DNA from: Limnanthes douglasii subsp. nivea
Lineage: Eukaryota; Streptophyta; Magnoliopsida; Brassicales; Limnanthaceae
Reading direction: 5' to 3'
Assembly: GCA_036936605.1 (NCBI GenBank)
Contig: JAUPFV010000005.1
Coordinates: 59,106,742 to 59,170,741, forward strand
DNA: 64,000 bases
Part shown: positions 22,473 through 32,224 of the stretch, in pieces
How positions within the stretch are numbered: the stretch's first letter is position 1
How the letters are laid out: every line of letters starts with the position of its first letter
Program-made: the position numbers and the translations under genes
Notes under the pieces: generated by a model
The model's input: the letters and a program-made list of their open reading frames with translations, nothing else
Database searches by the model: none
What the model was told of the DNA's origin: nothing

Positions 22473-22892
22473 TTCTTTGGCCTGTTTTTCTATCTTTCTC
22501 TCCTACTTGTTCTTGTCGGTGTATGTCTTCAAACGCTTTGATTCCCCTACAGTTGCAAACTTCTTTGGAGTAGTCGCTCTGCGTCTGAGGACAAAATTAC
22601 CTATTGTTTCACTCATACTAGTTGTGCCCTCGTCGTCGGGCTCCTGCCAGGATGTGCCGATCGGTGGTGGTGGATTTGTTGGCTGGGGGAGTCTTGGTGG
22701 TGGAATCGTTGGCTGGGGGAGTCTTAGTTGTTGGGGTCTTGCTCGTCTCCTTGGTTTTTGGGCTGTGTTTTTCTTCCTTTTATTTGGTCTTTCTTCCGGT
22801 GATATAGATTCAGCATCTGCATCTCCACTATCTACTGCTCCTCCGAAAGCTTCGTTTTCAACCTCAGTAAAACATAGTGGACCTTCGAAAAC
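22473..22892 (-). pseudogene. Pro/Arg-rich exon of the mobile-domain-like gene
   Basis: The exon starts after TTGGTAG and ends with the donor AA/GTAAGTATG (intron from 22472). It encodes an acidic stretch, a basic KRKKNTAQKPRRRARP segment that could be a nuclear localisation signal, a proline-rich repeat with two PPRLPQPT/IPPP-type units derived from a 36-bp DNA repeat (near 22672-22745), and a Lys-rich end interrupted by TAG near 22509. Confidence 0.6.
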
Positions 22893-24262
22893 CTACCAAC
22901 AGAGGCACATGAAAGTAAATAGATGCAAACAGTTTATTTGGAAAGTGGACAGACATATTATTTTTTACAAACAGTTCGCATTATATGTTGCAAATTGTGT
23001 GGAACTCTATCAGTTTAGAGTTGCAAATAACTCGCATCTTAGCATGCGAATTTTTTGCAAACAATAAGTTGCGTACTGTTCGGTACCTTAATTATACAGA
23101 GTACCAAACAGAACGCAGCGTAGGCTGCGAATTGTTTGATACGTTGTTCTAATATAATACCAAACAAAACACAGGATATGTTGCGAACTATTTGCAACCC
23201 CAATTCAATAACTATGTTAAGCTCATACCTGATCATCTTTCAGATTTGGTATTCTAACAAGCAGCGACAAGGTAGATTCTTGGCACTCTAATCTCAACCA
23301 TTTGAAAAACCTTGGGATAGAGGTCAGCTTCGCTACCTCTAGCCCGATTGTTGAGTGCTCCATGATGAAGGGATGCATGGGGACAAGTATTATCATCAAT
23401 ATGTTCTGTACATAACTAATTTTTATACTGAATAAATCAATCTTACAATTAGAAGGGCGACGTAGCCGACGACTCTATCGGGTTTTTCGATAGCTAAGCA
23501 ACGCCTGATAGACTGTCGAAGCTTGAACAATATTGATCTGGATAAGTTGTAATTGTTTATTTTGCTGAGATCTTCAACAAAATAAAGCGTACTCCAACCC
23601 AGGATATCTCCAGATACTGAGTAGAATAGAGTTGAGCATAAAAACAGTATCAGCAGCCTTGCAACGTCTTCCAACTCATGCTCCCCCTCCCTTCATTTAT
23701 GGTTGTTTCTATACCTTCCTGTAAAACCCACGACATCATGCTATGATAGTAAAGTACAATATCCTGCTTTATAAGATGATGTCTATTTTACAAGTACCTT
23801 TAAAATGGCGTTCGTTATTGATTTAGTATTTTTCGGTCCTATCTTCCTGAACGTTTTACCCATGAAGTATTTCTTCATCATCCTTGATTCGTCCTCCTCG
23901 CCGGGCGCGTATTTGTTGTGAAATGCTCCGGTTTTCGTTAACGAAGTTTCCTCTATGCCATGCTTGATCCTGAATATGAACTTCACATCGCCTGCAGTTA
24001 GCTTTACTAACTTTGAGAATATGGAAGGCATCTTCATCGACGGAAAACCTCTCGACAACATACTGAATGGGCGAGTAGAATTTCTTCCTCGACAGCTCAG
24101 CCTCATTACGGATGTCGAAATTCGTTTTCAAAAACGTGTAGAAGGGTGTGTTTCTTGCAGCTTCAATGTGGGCACGGGTAATACGGTTCTCTTTCAGCAG
24201 CTTGAGAAGGCTCACCAACCCTAACTTGTAATAGCTTGGTTTTGTTATCATACTTCTTGCAC

Positions 24263-24365
24263 AAACACAAATCAGTTGGAGTGTCACACACCTCGCATGA
24301 CAAGCTGCGAACTCATATCTATCAGTTGGAGTGTCACATGACTCGCATGACAAGCTACAAACTGC
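24263..24365. repeat. 55-bp tandem duplication upstream of the first coding exon
   Basis: ATCAGTTGGAGTGTCACA followed by a CTCGCATGACAAGCT segment occurs twice, starting near 24263 and near 24318. Each copy holds one of the TCGCATGACAAGCTGCGA-type imperfect palindromes described for this locus. Confidence 0.75.
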
Positions 24366-24389
24366 CTACATATTAATAGAATATTTACT

Positions 24390-24419
24390 AACAATTCACA
24401 GGCTAGCCTGTGAATTGTT
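24390..24419. repeat. 30-bp perfect palindrome
   Basis: AACAATTCACAGGCT and its exact reverse complement are joined without a spacer. It is the most perfect of at least a dozen related imperfect palindromes between 20730 and 24550, all with a core of TTCGCA or TTCACA ... TGCGAA or TGTGAA and often followed by TTGTTTG. Confidence 0.95.
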
Positions 24420-24840
24420 TGTAAATATAAGCTGCAAAATGTATGGCATACACATTCAATCAAGCTGCGAATTACTATGAAATATAAACAGATACGAAGT
24501 TGCGAATTGTACTACAACGCATACGTACAGGCTGCGAACTGTTCTATTTTTTACATGCACGTTGCTGGGATTTGGGAAATATGGAAACAACACCAATATC
24601 AACAATCAGCTACCTAATGCACATGTAACATACATCACAATTCTCAGGAAAGTATTAAGATTACATGCAACCTAACTTCTACCTTGGGTTCGAGGATAAA
24701 CCCAGAAACTAACTGACCAACTATCGTCACTAAATACTCTATTCTGGTATAAAAAGCAACGTGGATCGTGAAATAACAGAAACAAGTGGTTCGAAGTCAT
24801 CAAAAACGCAACAAAAATTACATTTTCCACGAGAATGCTT

Positions 24841-25060
24841 ACCTGGTTACTGCTAAACGCTGTTGCTTCACCGGCCGGAGACGTCTTTACGGCAACTTGT
24901 CGAACATAAAGTTGTTAGTCGTTGGACGGAGTAAAAGACAGTGATCGGTCCAATTCCGTTGAAGGTGCGAAGGACGACTGATTTCAGAGAAAAGCTGGAA
25001 GGGTTTCGGGTTGGAGAGAAAGAGTTTCACGAAGTCGAACGGTTTCTGGTGGTTTCTAAA
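24841..25060 (-). other. probable 5' untranslated exon of the mobile-domain-like gene
   Basis: A donor site CAG/GTAAGCATTC lies at 24840 on the minus strand and a matching acceptor (TTTGTGCAAG) lies near 24257, just before the ATG at 24251. The base composition of 24841-25060 is much less AT-rich than the surroundings, as in transcribed leaders. Two TATATATA boxes lie upstream at 25131-25138 and 25175-25182. No long ORF is open here. Confidence 0.4.
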
Positions 25061-25125
25061 ATTAGACGTGTTTGAGTTGGTTTAGGGTGATGAGAAGGGG
25101 GAAAAAGTGGGTTTGAAGTGAAAAA

Positions 25126-25215
25126 TTGGTATATATAGTGAGGGGTAATTTTGTCCAATTTTTAACAAAGTGGTATATATAATGAGGGGTAATTTTGTCT
25201 AATTTTTAACTCGAA
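25126..25215 (-). promoter_or_regulatory. duplicated 44-bp unit with TATA boxes
   Basis: The unit GGTATATATA(G/A)TGAGGGGTAA and onward to TTTTTAAC is present twice, starting at 25128 and 25172, with two differences. On the minus strand each presents a TATATATACC box about 80-300 bases upstream of the putative leader exon. Confidence 0.55.
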
Positions 25216-25292
25216 GTACTAAGTAATACTATCCAAAATTTAAGTACTACCGGGTAATTAGATACTTGAGCGGGTATTTACTGATATTTTCT
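25127..25292 (-). mobile_element. terminal-like sequence of a transposon family (shared with 54742-54870)
   Basis: Read on the minus strand from 25292, this segment (GGAGAAAATATCAGTAAATA ...) aligns with the plus strand from 54742 (GAGAAAAGTACCAGTAAATA ...) over about 130 bases: both continue with TTTAATTACCC or CTAATTACCC, then TTTTGGATAGT, then ACTTGGTACCTCGA or ACTTAGTACTTCGA, and a TATATACC box. It is the probable outer end of a Mutator-like or similar element carrying the gene at 20.9-24.3 kb. I could not find the opposite end. Confidence 0.55.
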
Positions 25293-25639
25293 CCATAATT
25301 TAATTAGACCTAAAATTGCAAATTTTATATTTATGTATCTCCGCTAGGTGATTAAAATTTATTTTCAATATAATAAATTATATGGAGCTATTCATATTGA
25401 CTCTATCCACTGAAACAATCTTATTAAATTTGGTAGGAGTGTAAATGAATTATGAATTTTATTTATTCATTTTTATTAATATTGTCTTGCCTTAATTAAA
25501 TAGACCACATAAAAATGTGTATATGAAAATACGAAAAGATATGACTATATAAACTTATAAAACAACTTTTTAAAAAATCTAAATTTATTGTTGTTTGCAT
25601 TAAATCATTTTAATGCACAATGTTATAATGATAAGGCGG
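25293..25639. other. AT-rich non-coding interval
   Basis: No feature supported. Confidence 0.4.
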
Positions 25640-26170
25640 TAAAAATCGGATAAAAAGTTTCACGTTTTAGTTTTAGGTTCGTTTTAAAAATCGAAACTAT
25701 AAATAACCGATAAGCTGATTAAACCAGTTTGTTGGGAAATGATAGAACATGTAATCAAATGGAACCGAACCGAATAAATAAAACTCGTAAACCGATATAA
25801 AATTAAAATATTAAAACCGTCAAAATCGATTGTTTTGTTTATACATTATATTATCAAAATTATTAGATAATAAAATATTGAAAAATATGAAATATTAAAA
25901 TTTAAATTTTAATATTATTTATTTAAGTAAAAATAAAAAATTGAAAATCAAATTATAATTAAAATTACCGGAACCGTACCGATAATAGACGGAAACGAAT
26001 CAGACCAAACTGAAATGATCAAGATTAATTCCGGATCAAATCAAAATCAGACTTAACCGAATCAAATTCAAACGAAAACTGACACGGAATTGAATTGAAT
26101 CGGACCAAATCAAACCAAACCAAAAATTTAACAAATCGGCTAAAATTCCAAAAATTAAACAAAAAAACAT
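25640..26170. mobile_element. possible non-autonomous element rich in CGGTT/AACCG words
   Basis: The interval has many scattered AACCGA, CGGAT, ACCGAACCG and AACCAAACC words, the style of hAT subterminal regions, also seen at 17.1-17.8 kb. I cannot define terminal inverted repeats or a target duplication with confidence, so this is a composition-based call. Confidence 0.3.
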
Positions 26171-26700
26171 AACCATCCAATTTCGTCCCAACCAATTAAT
26201 CTAAAGGTATAATCTGCTTATGTCAAAACTTCGACCAAACTGAACAGATGACCACACTACCTAGCATTATTAAATTTGACAAAATCTATCTTAATTGTTA
26301 TTCTATATAATTGTTATTATTACGGATAATCCGAACTTTTCTATTGTAAACCAAATCAATAACAACCAAATCCATACTAATACCATTGAATTTTCACACA
26401 CCTTTGAATAACATATATTCATATCAGAAAAGAAATGGTTGGAGATATATGAAAAATGGTTCAGTAACTACGAAAAAACAATCCAAATAATTTGATGTAT
26501 TATTGGGTTTGGGATGAATAAAAATGAGCAGGCAGAGGCAGGCAGGCATGTCTTCTTCTGTTTAAGGCATGGGGTCTGACTCTTTGAGTGTGGGCACAGT
26601 GCCCACTTGCCCTTTTTAGAAAATTATCAATGATTCCCCTTATCACAGAATAGGCAAAAAATGGAATCATATCTATGCCCATGCCCCACTACTTAGATTC
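26171..26700. other. non-coding interval upstream of MIR169
   Basis: Likely distal promoter of the microRNA gene. It contains GCAGGCAGGCAGGC-type short repeats (26530-26550), the inverted pair GGGCACAGTGCCC (26592-26604) and an ATTGG (CCAAT on the minus strand) at 26502-26506. No coding sequence is supported. Confidence 0.45.
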
Positions 26701-26710
26701 ATAATCCCCA

Positions 26711-26740
26711 CTCTCTCTCTCTTTAGCTCTCTATATAATG
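26711..26740 (+). promoter_or_regulatory. core promoter of MIR169 (CT tract and TATA box)
   Basis: A CT-repeat (26711-26724) is followed by CTCTATATAATG with the TATA box at about 26732-26739. A transcription start about 30 bases downstream would lie near 26765-26770, some 50 bases before the hairpin. Pol II microRNA genes of plants commonly show this CT-rich plus TATA arrangement. Confidence 0.6.
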
Positions 26741-26814
26741 CAATGCCCACAGGCTTTGTTTTCACAGTACCAAATGAAAGCATCTGTATGGTCAAGGAAG
26801 AGCTAACATTTAGA

Positions 26815-26925
26815 GGTAGAGAGTGTAGTGCAGCCAAGGATGACTTGCCGGCAGGTTACAGTACCTTGTGCCAACCTTGTTTTGCGCCGGCAAGTTGGTT
26901 CTTGGCTACATTATACTCTCTTTTT
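26815..26925 (+). ncRNA. MIR169: microRNA precursor MIR169
   Basis: The 5' arm contains a 21-nt sequence (26831-26851) that begins CAGCCAAGGATGACTTG and ends CCGG, identical as far as I know to the mature miR169 b/c-type sequence. The 3' arm carries the expected star strand at 26889-26909, GGCAAGTTGGTTCTTGGCTA plus C. The flanks GAGAGTGTAGTG and CATTATACTCTC extend the stem; the loop is about 37 nt. miR169 guides cleavage of mRNAs for NF-YA subunits of the CCAAT-binding NF-Y complex, in stress and development. This is the one clear host gene of the window. Confidence 0.95.
26831..26851 (+). ncRNA. miR169: mature miR169 (5' arm)
   Basis: Position inferred from the conserved family sequence; the paired star strand on the opposite arm is offset by the usual two bases at its 3' end. 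Its targets would be NF-YA transcripts, none of which is in this window. Confidence 0.92.
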
Positions 26926-28230
26926 CTCATGTTAGACCTTCATGGCAGTCTTCTCTGTTCTTTACTTTTTTTAAATCAATAATTATATACCTCATCGGTA
27001 AGATAAAATCTATAGAGGATGAAACCTTATAGTTACGATCTCTGCATCGGATATAAAATCTCATTCAGAATTAATGTTAGTTGATAGGAGCTCGTTAACT
27101 AAAGACTGTTTAGATCATTTCTGTTCTCCACATCTGATACAAATGTTCATTCGAGGTTGTTGTTGGTTGATAGAAGGTGGTTTAACAAAATCGTTGAACT
27201 AAATCAAAATAAAAGTATGTTTATTGGTAAAGTTATTTAGAAATTTGTCACATTTATGAATTTTTAGATTCTACATACAATATATTATTTTTGTCTCATA
27301 ACATAACACAACGTGATTTTAAAGTTTTTTAAAAAAAAACAATTATTGAACAGATTGTTACCCAGTTTGTTCAAATAAATTTACATCAATTTTATTGAAA
27401 AGATTGATACCAAAAAATTTTGTAACTTTTTTATTAGATGAAACATAAAAAAGTTAATATAAAATTGGTTTCCAAGGCATTCAACTATTATGATGTTCGG
27501 AAGAGCTATTTGATTTGTTGCAATTGTAGATGAGTGTTATTCCACCATGAGCATCTCTTTTTTTGTGAAGAGTTTTATGATTTGCAATTAAAGATGAATA
27601 TTCCTCTAGCATGAGTACCTCCGTGAAGAGAATATTCATCCACGGTCGTATTCCAATATCGCTTTCAAGCTTGATCTTTAGATCTTGAAATTAACATTAC
27701 TAAAAGCAGTCAATTGAACAAAAAATGTATGTAATTATAATATAATTTTAATCTAATTTTAATTCAACTGAACTAAAGAATTCTAATCCTACACTTTCTA
27801 ACAAAACTATGGTTGGCATATATAGCGCTTACAAAGAAGGATTTATTTGAATTTAAGTGATTGACTTTTAAGTGGATGAGTTGTTCTTTATCAGAGACCA
27901 CATCCACTAATAAGAGGTCCTTCCAAATGATATAAATTTTATTATTTATGTTTGAGACGTACCTAGAGTTTTGAGAATTAAGTCTAGTTTGATATCTGGA
28001 ACCATAGGTTCCTAAAGAGTTATGAATTTTTATATTCTCATATTTAATAATTGATTTTAATCTACTAGTTGTTCTTTTGATACAAATTCCTCTAGTGTTC
28101 TAATTTAAGATTTTAAAAGCCATTTGGTGTAGTGGGATTTGAAGTATGTGACTCGTGATAAATAATTGATTTCCCTTTGAGATTTTGTTGTTTGAATTTT
28201 GTTTTTCCTACCTTCTTTGTTTCGTTTTCA
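26926..28230. other. non-coding interval downstream of MIR169
   Basis: It includes the likely 3' part of the MIR169 transcript and further AT-rich DNA. A short unit around GTTGGTTGATAG occurs twice (27066-27080 and 27160-27173), but no element boundary follows from it. Nothing else is supported. Confidence 0.45.
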
Positions 28231-28334
28231 GTAAGTTTTAACTTCTTATGGCTTAGAGAGGATGTCATGTAGAGTTCTATGAGTAAGTTTTAACTTCTTA
28301 TGGCTTAGAGAGGATGTCATGTAGAGTTCTATGA
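28231..28334. repeat. 52-bp perfect tandem duplication
   Basis: GTAAGTTTTAACTTCTTATG ... CTATGA is present twice in direct succession (28231-28282 and 28283-28334) with no difference that I can see, so the duplication is recent. It is non-coding. Confidence 0.92.
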
Positions 28335-28493
28335 TTTTAAAGTTGATTTCTTCAGTTAGTTTTTCATGGTTTTGGAGATTATTTCTCTTCTTTCAATGTT
28401 ATTATTATTGGTTTGAATTATAGTATTTTTATTAATACTCATTTTGTTTTCTTTGTTTGAGTTGGAGTTTTCTTGATTATTCTCTTTTTGTTT

Positions 28494-28692
28494 CGGAGGG
28501 AACCCGCAGCCGCTACTCAGAGTGCAATGAGTGCACACAGGGTAAACCTTCAGTTTGACGCGATAGCCTGCAAACCAACGCCAGAAGGTAAACCACACAA
28601 GGTGACAGGCTCAGCCGAGAAAGCGTATTTAGAGGGACTCGAACTCATAACCTTTGGTCACAAGCATGCCATACTCAACCAACTCGGCTAAT
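28494..28692 (-). mobile_element. tRNA-derived SINE
   Basis: On the minus strand the element starts near 28692 with an A box (TTAGCCGAGTTGGTTGAGTA) and has a B box about 35 bases on (GGTTATGAGTTCGAGTCCC), the two internal RNA polymerase III promoter blocks of a tRNA. It continues through a family-specific body (GGTTTACCTTCTGGCG, TGTGTGCACTCATTGCACTC, GCGGCTGCGGGTTCCCTCCG) and ends with an A-rich tail (AAACAAAAAGAGAATAATC). About 200 bp total. No clear target duplication is visible. It moves using LINE machinery and encodes no protein. Confidence 0.8.
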
Positions 28693-31342
28693 CTTCATAT
28701 ATTTGAGAGGTAATATTCCTATCTTTATCGTCTGTCTGCTATATAATCTTGTGAATATTGATTTTATTATGCGATGAATTTAACGTTTGATTTCTATTCT
28801 TCGGATCTTGATGATAAATTGATGCATTGTCTATACCTGAGATCGAATTCACCATCTTTTATGTTGGTTGAACAAAATCTTCCATCGTAAATAAGAAACT
28901 CTACAATCCTTTCCCAATAAGGGTTTCCGTAAATTTCAGATTTGAAACCCTAAAACCCTAATTTCTCTAGCTAAAATTCTTTGAGTATCTTCTTTTAGGG
29001 CTTCTAGTTGAATTAGGTTTTCCTGGTAAGCACACAACCCAGAGACTTCTTTTGCTAATTTTGATTTAAGCACCCCGATTTCAGAATCTTTAGTTGTTTG
29101 AGACCTTCAATCTTGGATGTTGTTTCAAGAATATGCTTTCGTACCTTGATGATCGAGATGTTCGATGCTAGGTAGTGTTCTTATCCTGGCAAAAACTTGA
29201 TTTTAGAGAGGATTGATGATTGAGTAGTGTCAAGGTAGCTTCTACGAAAGAGGTATCTCATGAGGATGAGGTACCTTTTCTTGGAGATTATCTTTTCTTG
29301 ATCCTTCAAAAATATGCAAGGAGACAAAATTTCATCACTAGTTTGGAGAAATGTGAGCTCATATGTGGTTTTAAAGTTATATATAAATATTTTAATTAAT
29401 AATAATTTTTTATATATAAATATTTTAAATAATAATATTTTATATAAAAAATAAAATAAAAAAAATAATTGTTAAAATATAATAAGTACTATTAAAATTT
29501 GTCATGATATAAGAAAACATGTGTTATTGAAAAAAAATACTTTAAAAAATTACATATATTTCTCCGATAGAAATAATATACAATACAGATGGATTAGTAT
29601 TAAAGCTTTCTCATATTATATTATTTGACTGATCATGATAAGAATTGAACACTATATTAAATTTTTAATTATTTTATTAAAATATTAAATATCATATATA
29701 ATTATAATTGATAATCAAATTAAATTACTAATTATACAAATAAAGGGTAAATTCGATCATAATTGCGTAATTTTAAAATAAAAGATCATAATTGCGCAAT
29801 CTCAAGTAAATGACTCGAGTAGAGCGTGCATTGTCAACTAATAAATAATTTTTCCTACTATATTATTTGTGGACATTTGATTTTTTAAATTTATTTTGTA
29901 ATGAAATATATCATAAATATTTTAAAATGAAGAAACTAAAATTTTAAAAATATAATTTGAAATTTCTAAAAATGACGGATTGAAATTATAAAAAGAAATT
30001 CATGATGTCAGTCCAGATATGTTCACATCAAAACACCAAAGATAGTACAAACTTTTAAAAATATAATTATAACTATTTCTTGCCAAAACTTGAATTGGGT
30101 TCCAGAGTTGCTTCGAACTGAAATTTGATATTGGGCTCATGAGATGTTTTGAACCGAAGCTTATTTATAGACTCTATAGTGTTTCAAAATGAAGCCCTAT
30201 CATGGACCTCTAATGCACTTTATAAGTTGGAGCCACTACAGAATTTGGAAAACCTCAAATTTCTATAAAGTTTCTCAATCTCCAAGTGTGTTTTTAGCAT
30301 GTCACGTGTTATCTTTTTGTCAACTATTTTTAATTAACTTCATCATAATTATGGACTTTTTAGTTTCTCATGCATGCATTGAACGTTGTGCCTTCCAAAT
30401 CTCTTATGTTCATGTAATCACTATGGAATAAAAAAAGGAAAGAAATAGAGTGATCAGTCTTATAAATATATCAAGAGTTCTCATTTCGCTTTACTTCATC
30501 AGTTTAGAAATAGAGAAAGACATAGAGTATTTTCCTAAAACAACTTAGGCGACCATAAAATCATTTTTACGATCTGAGCCACCATAAAAAACTTCACCAG
30601 AGATTTAAAGGAGGATTTCTAACTTCTTAGTCATTCAATCCAAAACGTATCAATTTGCTAGAAATTCGTGTAATTTCTCATCAAACAATTTTTCCGCTTC
30701 AGAAATCTGATACTATCTTCCTAATTTAGCCAATCATGCCCAGTATTCAGGGTAATTGTTCCATTCTAATTCTTCTTTTATATAAATTAAAAATGCTTAT
30801 GAGGTTTAATACCTCTCTAGAGGTTGAAGGTGATGGTAGTGAGGGATCTTCTTCAAACGGCTACTAATTTTCTAACACTTTCACGTCCCTCATTCGAGAG
30901 GAAAATAAGGAGAAAAATCCTTAGGTTCAGTAGGTAGAGAGGAATTTGGATGTAATGAAATCCAAAACCAGACCGACTAGTATTATGATTTCCATCCAAA
31001 ACCATACTTCATATAGGATACATCATATATCATTAGTGATCCTTAATACAACCTCCTCAACAGTTCTCTTATCTTATTTGAGTATATTCGTGACTCAAAT
31101 TATTATAGGATAAGACTTATAGCATGGCCTCAGACCTAGAGCCAAAGAAGAATAAGTGTAAACTTTAGAAGAAGGGTTTTAGGCTTCACCAAAGCAAACA
31201 AAAACTGGTAAAAGGTTTGGGATGAATAAGAGTATTAAAGGAAATTATAAGACCTAAATAGTGAAGGAAAATATGACATTTTGCATCATCGTTTTGGGCC
31301 TGTCAAAGTAGATTTGGGTATGGAAAATTTCATATTCCTGTG
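28693..31342. other. long non-coding interval
   Basis: No coding region is supported. A telo-box-like AAACCCTAAAACCCTAA lies at 28945-28961, a motif common in plant promoters and leaders, but no gene follows it. 29375-29475 is nearly pure A/T. 30460-31300 has scattered purine-rich DNA without recognisable domains on either strand. Confidence 0.45.
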
Positions 31343-31543
31343 TGTTAAAAACAAAGAGAGAAGTAGCAGCAGGAGGCGGCTAGGGTTTTGAGGCGAATAG
31401 GGTTTTGTGTTTTGTAGAAAATGTTCCTTTTGTATTGAACTGTTCTTTTTTGTTTTTTTTAATGCAAACCCAAGTAAGGCTCTCAATATATAGAGAACTT
31501 AGAGGCCTATACAAGGAAACTTAATACACTAAATATTCTAACA
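31343..31543 (-). repeat. 3' LTR of the copia element (201 bp)
   Basis: On the minus strand it begins TGTTAGAATATTTAGTG directly after the polypurine tract (TTGAGGGGGAG) and ends TTTTTAACA, giving inverted TGTTA...TAACA-like ends. It has TATATATTGAGAGCC and the common CAAAACCCTA words. A partial copy in the opposite orientation lies at 34440-34572. Confidence 0.8.
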
Positions 31544-32212
31544 CTCCCCCTCAAGTTGTGTAGTGGGATCACCAATACCCAACTTGGATAAAACCGATTC
31601 GAATGTTCTTGCAGCAACCGCTTTTTTCAGGATGTCTGCCAGTTGGTCTTCAGATCTAACAAACGGAAGTTTGACTGTCCCATCTTCAATCTTTTCTTTT
31701 ATGAAGTGCCTATCTATTTCAACGTGCTTTATTCTATCGTGTTGTACCGGGTTCTCTGAAATCTTAATTGTAGCTTTATTATCGCACATTAACTGACTTG
31801 GACATTTCAGAGGGGATCTGATTTATTTCATTATCTTCTTTAACCAAAGTATCTCAGTAATCCCCTTAACGATTCCTCTAAATTCTGATTCAGCACTTGA
31901 CAGTGATACTACTTTATGTTTCTTACTCCTCCAAGTCACCAAGTTACCTCCAAGAAGAGTAAAGTAGCCAGCAGTTGATCGCTTGTCGTTAGGATTCCCT
32001 CCCCAATCAGCATCTGTGAATACTTCAACATCAAGGTGTCCATTTTTCTTAAAAATTATGCCTTTTCCTGGCGTTCCTTTGAGATATCGAATAATCCTCA
32101 TTACTGCCTTCATATGGTGTTCCTGAGGATGATGCATGAACTGGCTAACTACTCCCACCGCGTATGCAATATCGAGTCGAGTGTAAACAAGATAAATCAA
32201 TTTTCCCACCAA
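31538..32212 (-). pseudogene. copia RNase H
   Basis: The region 32212-31823 carries GKLIYLVYTRLDIAYAVGV and HHMKAVMRIIRYLKGTPGKG, DADWGGNPNDKRSTAGYFTL and SLSSAESEFRGI, the full set of copia RNase H blocks with its acidic residues. The reading is resumed at 31789-31538 (CDNKATIKISENPVQHDRIKH) and ends with the family-typical SKLGIGD ... LEGEC just before the polypurine tract. A stop at 31822-31790 separates the two parts. Confidence 0.9.
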
Positions 32213-32224
32213 GCTTTGGTACCT

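Larger units (their letters stand above)
20873..24251 (-). pseudogene. multi-exon plant mobile-domain/DUF1985-like gene, disabled
   Basis: A minus-strand gene with GT-AG introns. Exons by splice sites: about 24251-23798, about 23718-23447, 23405-23229, 22892-22473, 22392-21886 and 21469-20873. The N-terminal part has TPFYTFLKTNFDI and, in another frame, VKLTAGDVKFIFRIKHGIEE; exon 2 has VARLLILFLCSTLFYSVSGD and the FVEDLSKINNYNLS segment. This layout is that of transposon-associated plant proteins in which a mobile domain precedes a Ulp1-like protease; here no protease follows. Exon 4 is Pro/Arg-rich, exon 6 starts with a glutamine-rich run (21469-21380). A frame change near 24030 and in-frame stops in exons 4 and 5 disable it. 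Function unknown. Confidence 0.65.

Noticed and set aside
26743..26982. 79-codon ORF spanning the MIR169 hairpin
   Set aside because: The sequence conservation is that of the hairpin arms; the ORF is incidental, although small peptides from microRNA transcripts are possible in principle.
28600..28692. A functional tRNA gene
   Set aside because: A and B boxes are present, but the acceptor and anticodon stems do not close, and a 110-bp SINE body plus A-rich tail follows.
28945..28961. Interstitial telomeric repeat or promoter of a ribosomal-type gene
   Set aside because: Only two AAACCCTA units are present and no ORF or transcript structure follows, so it was kept only as a note.
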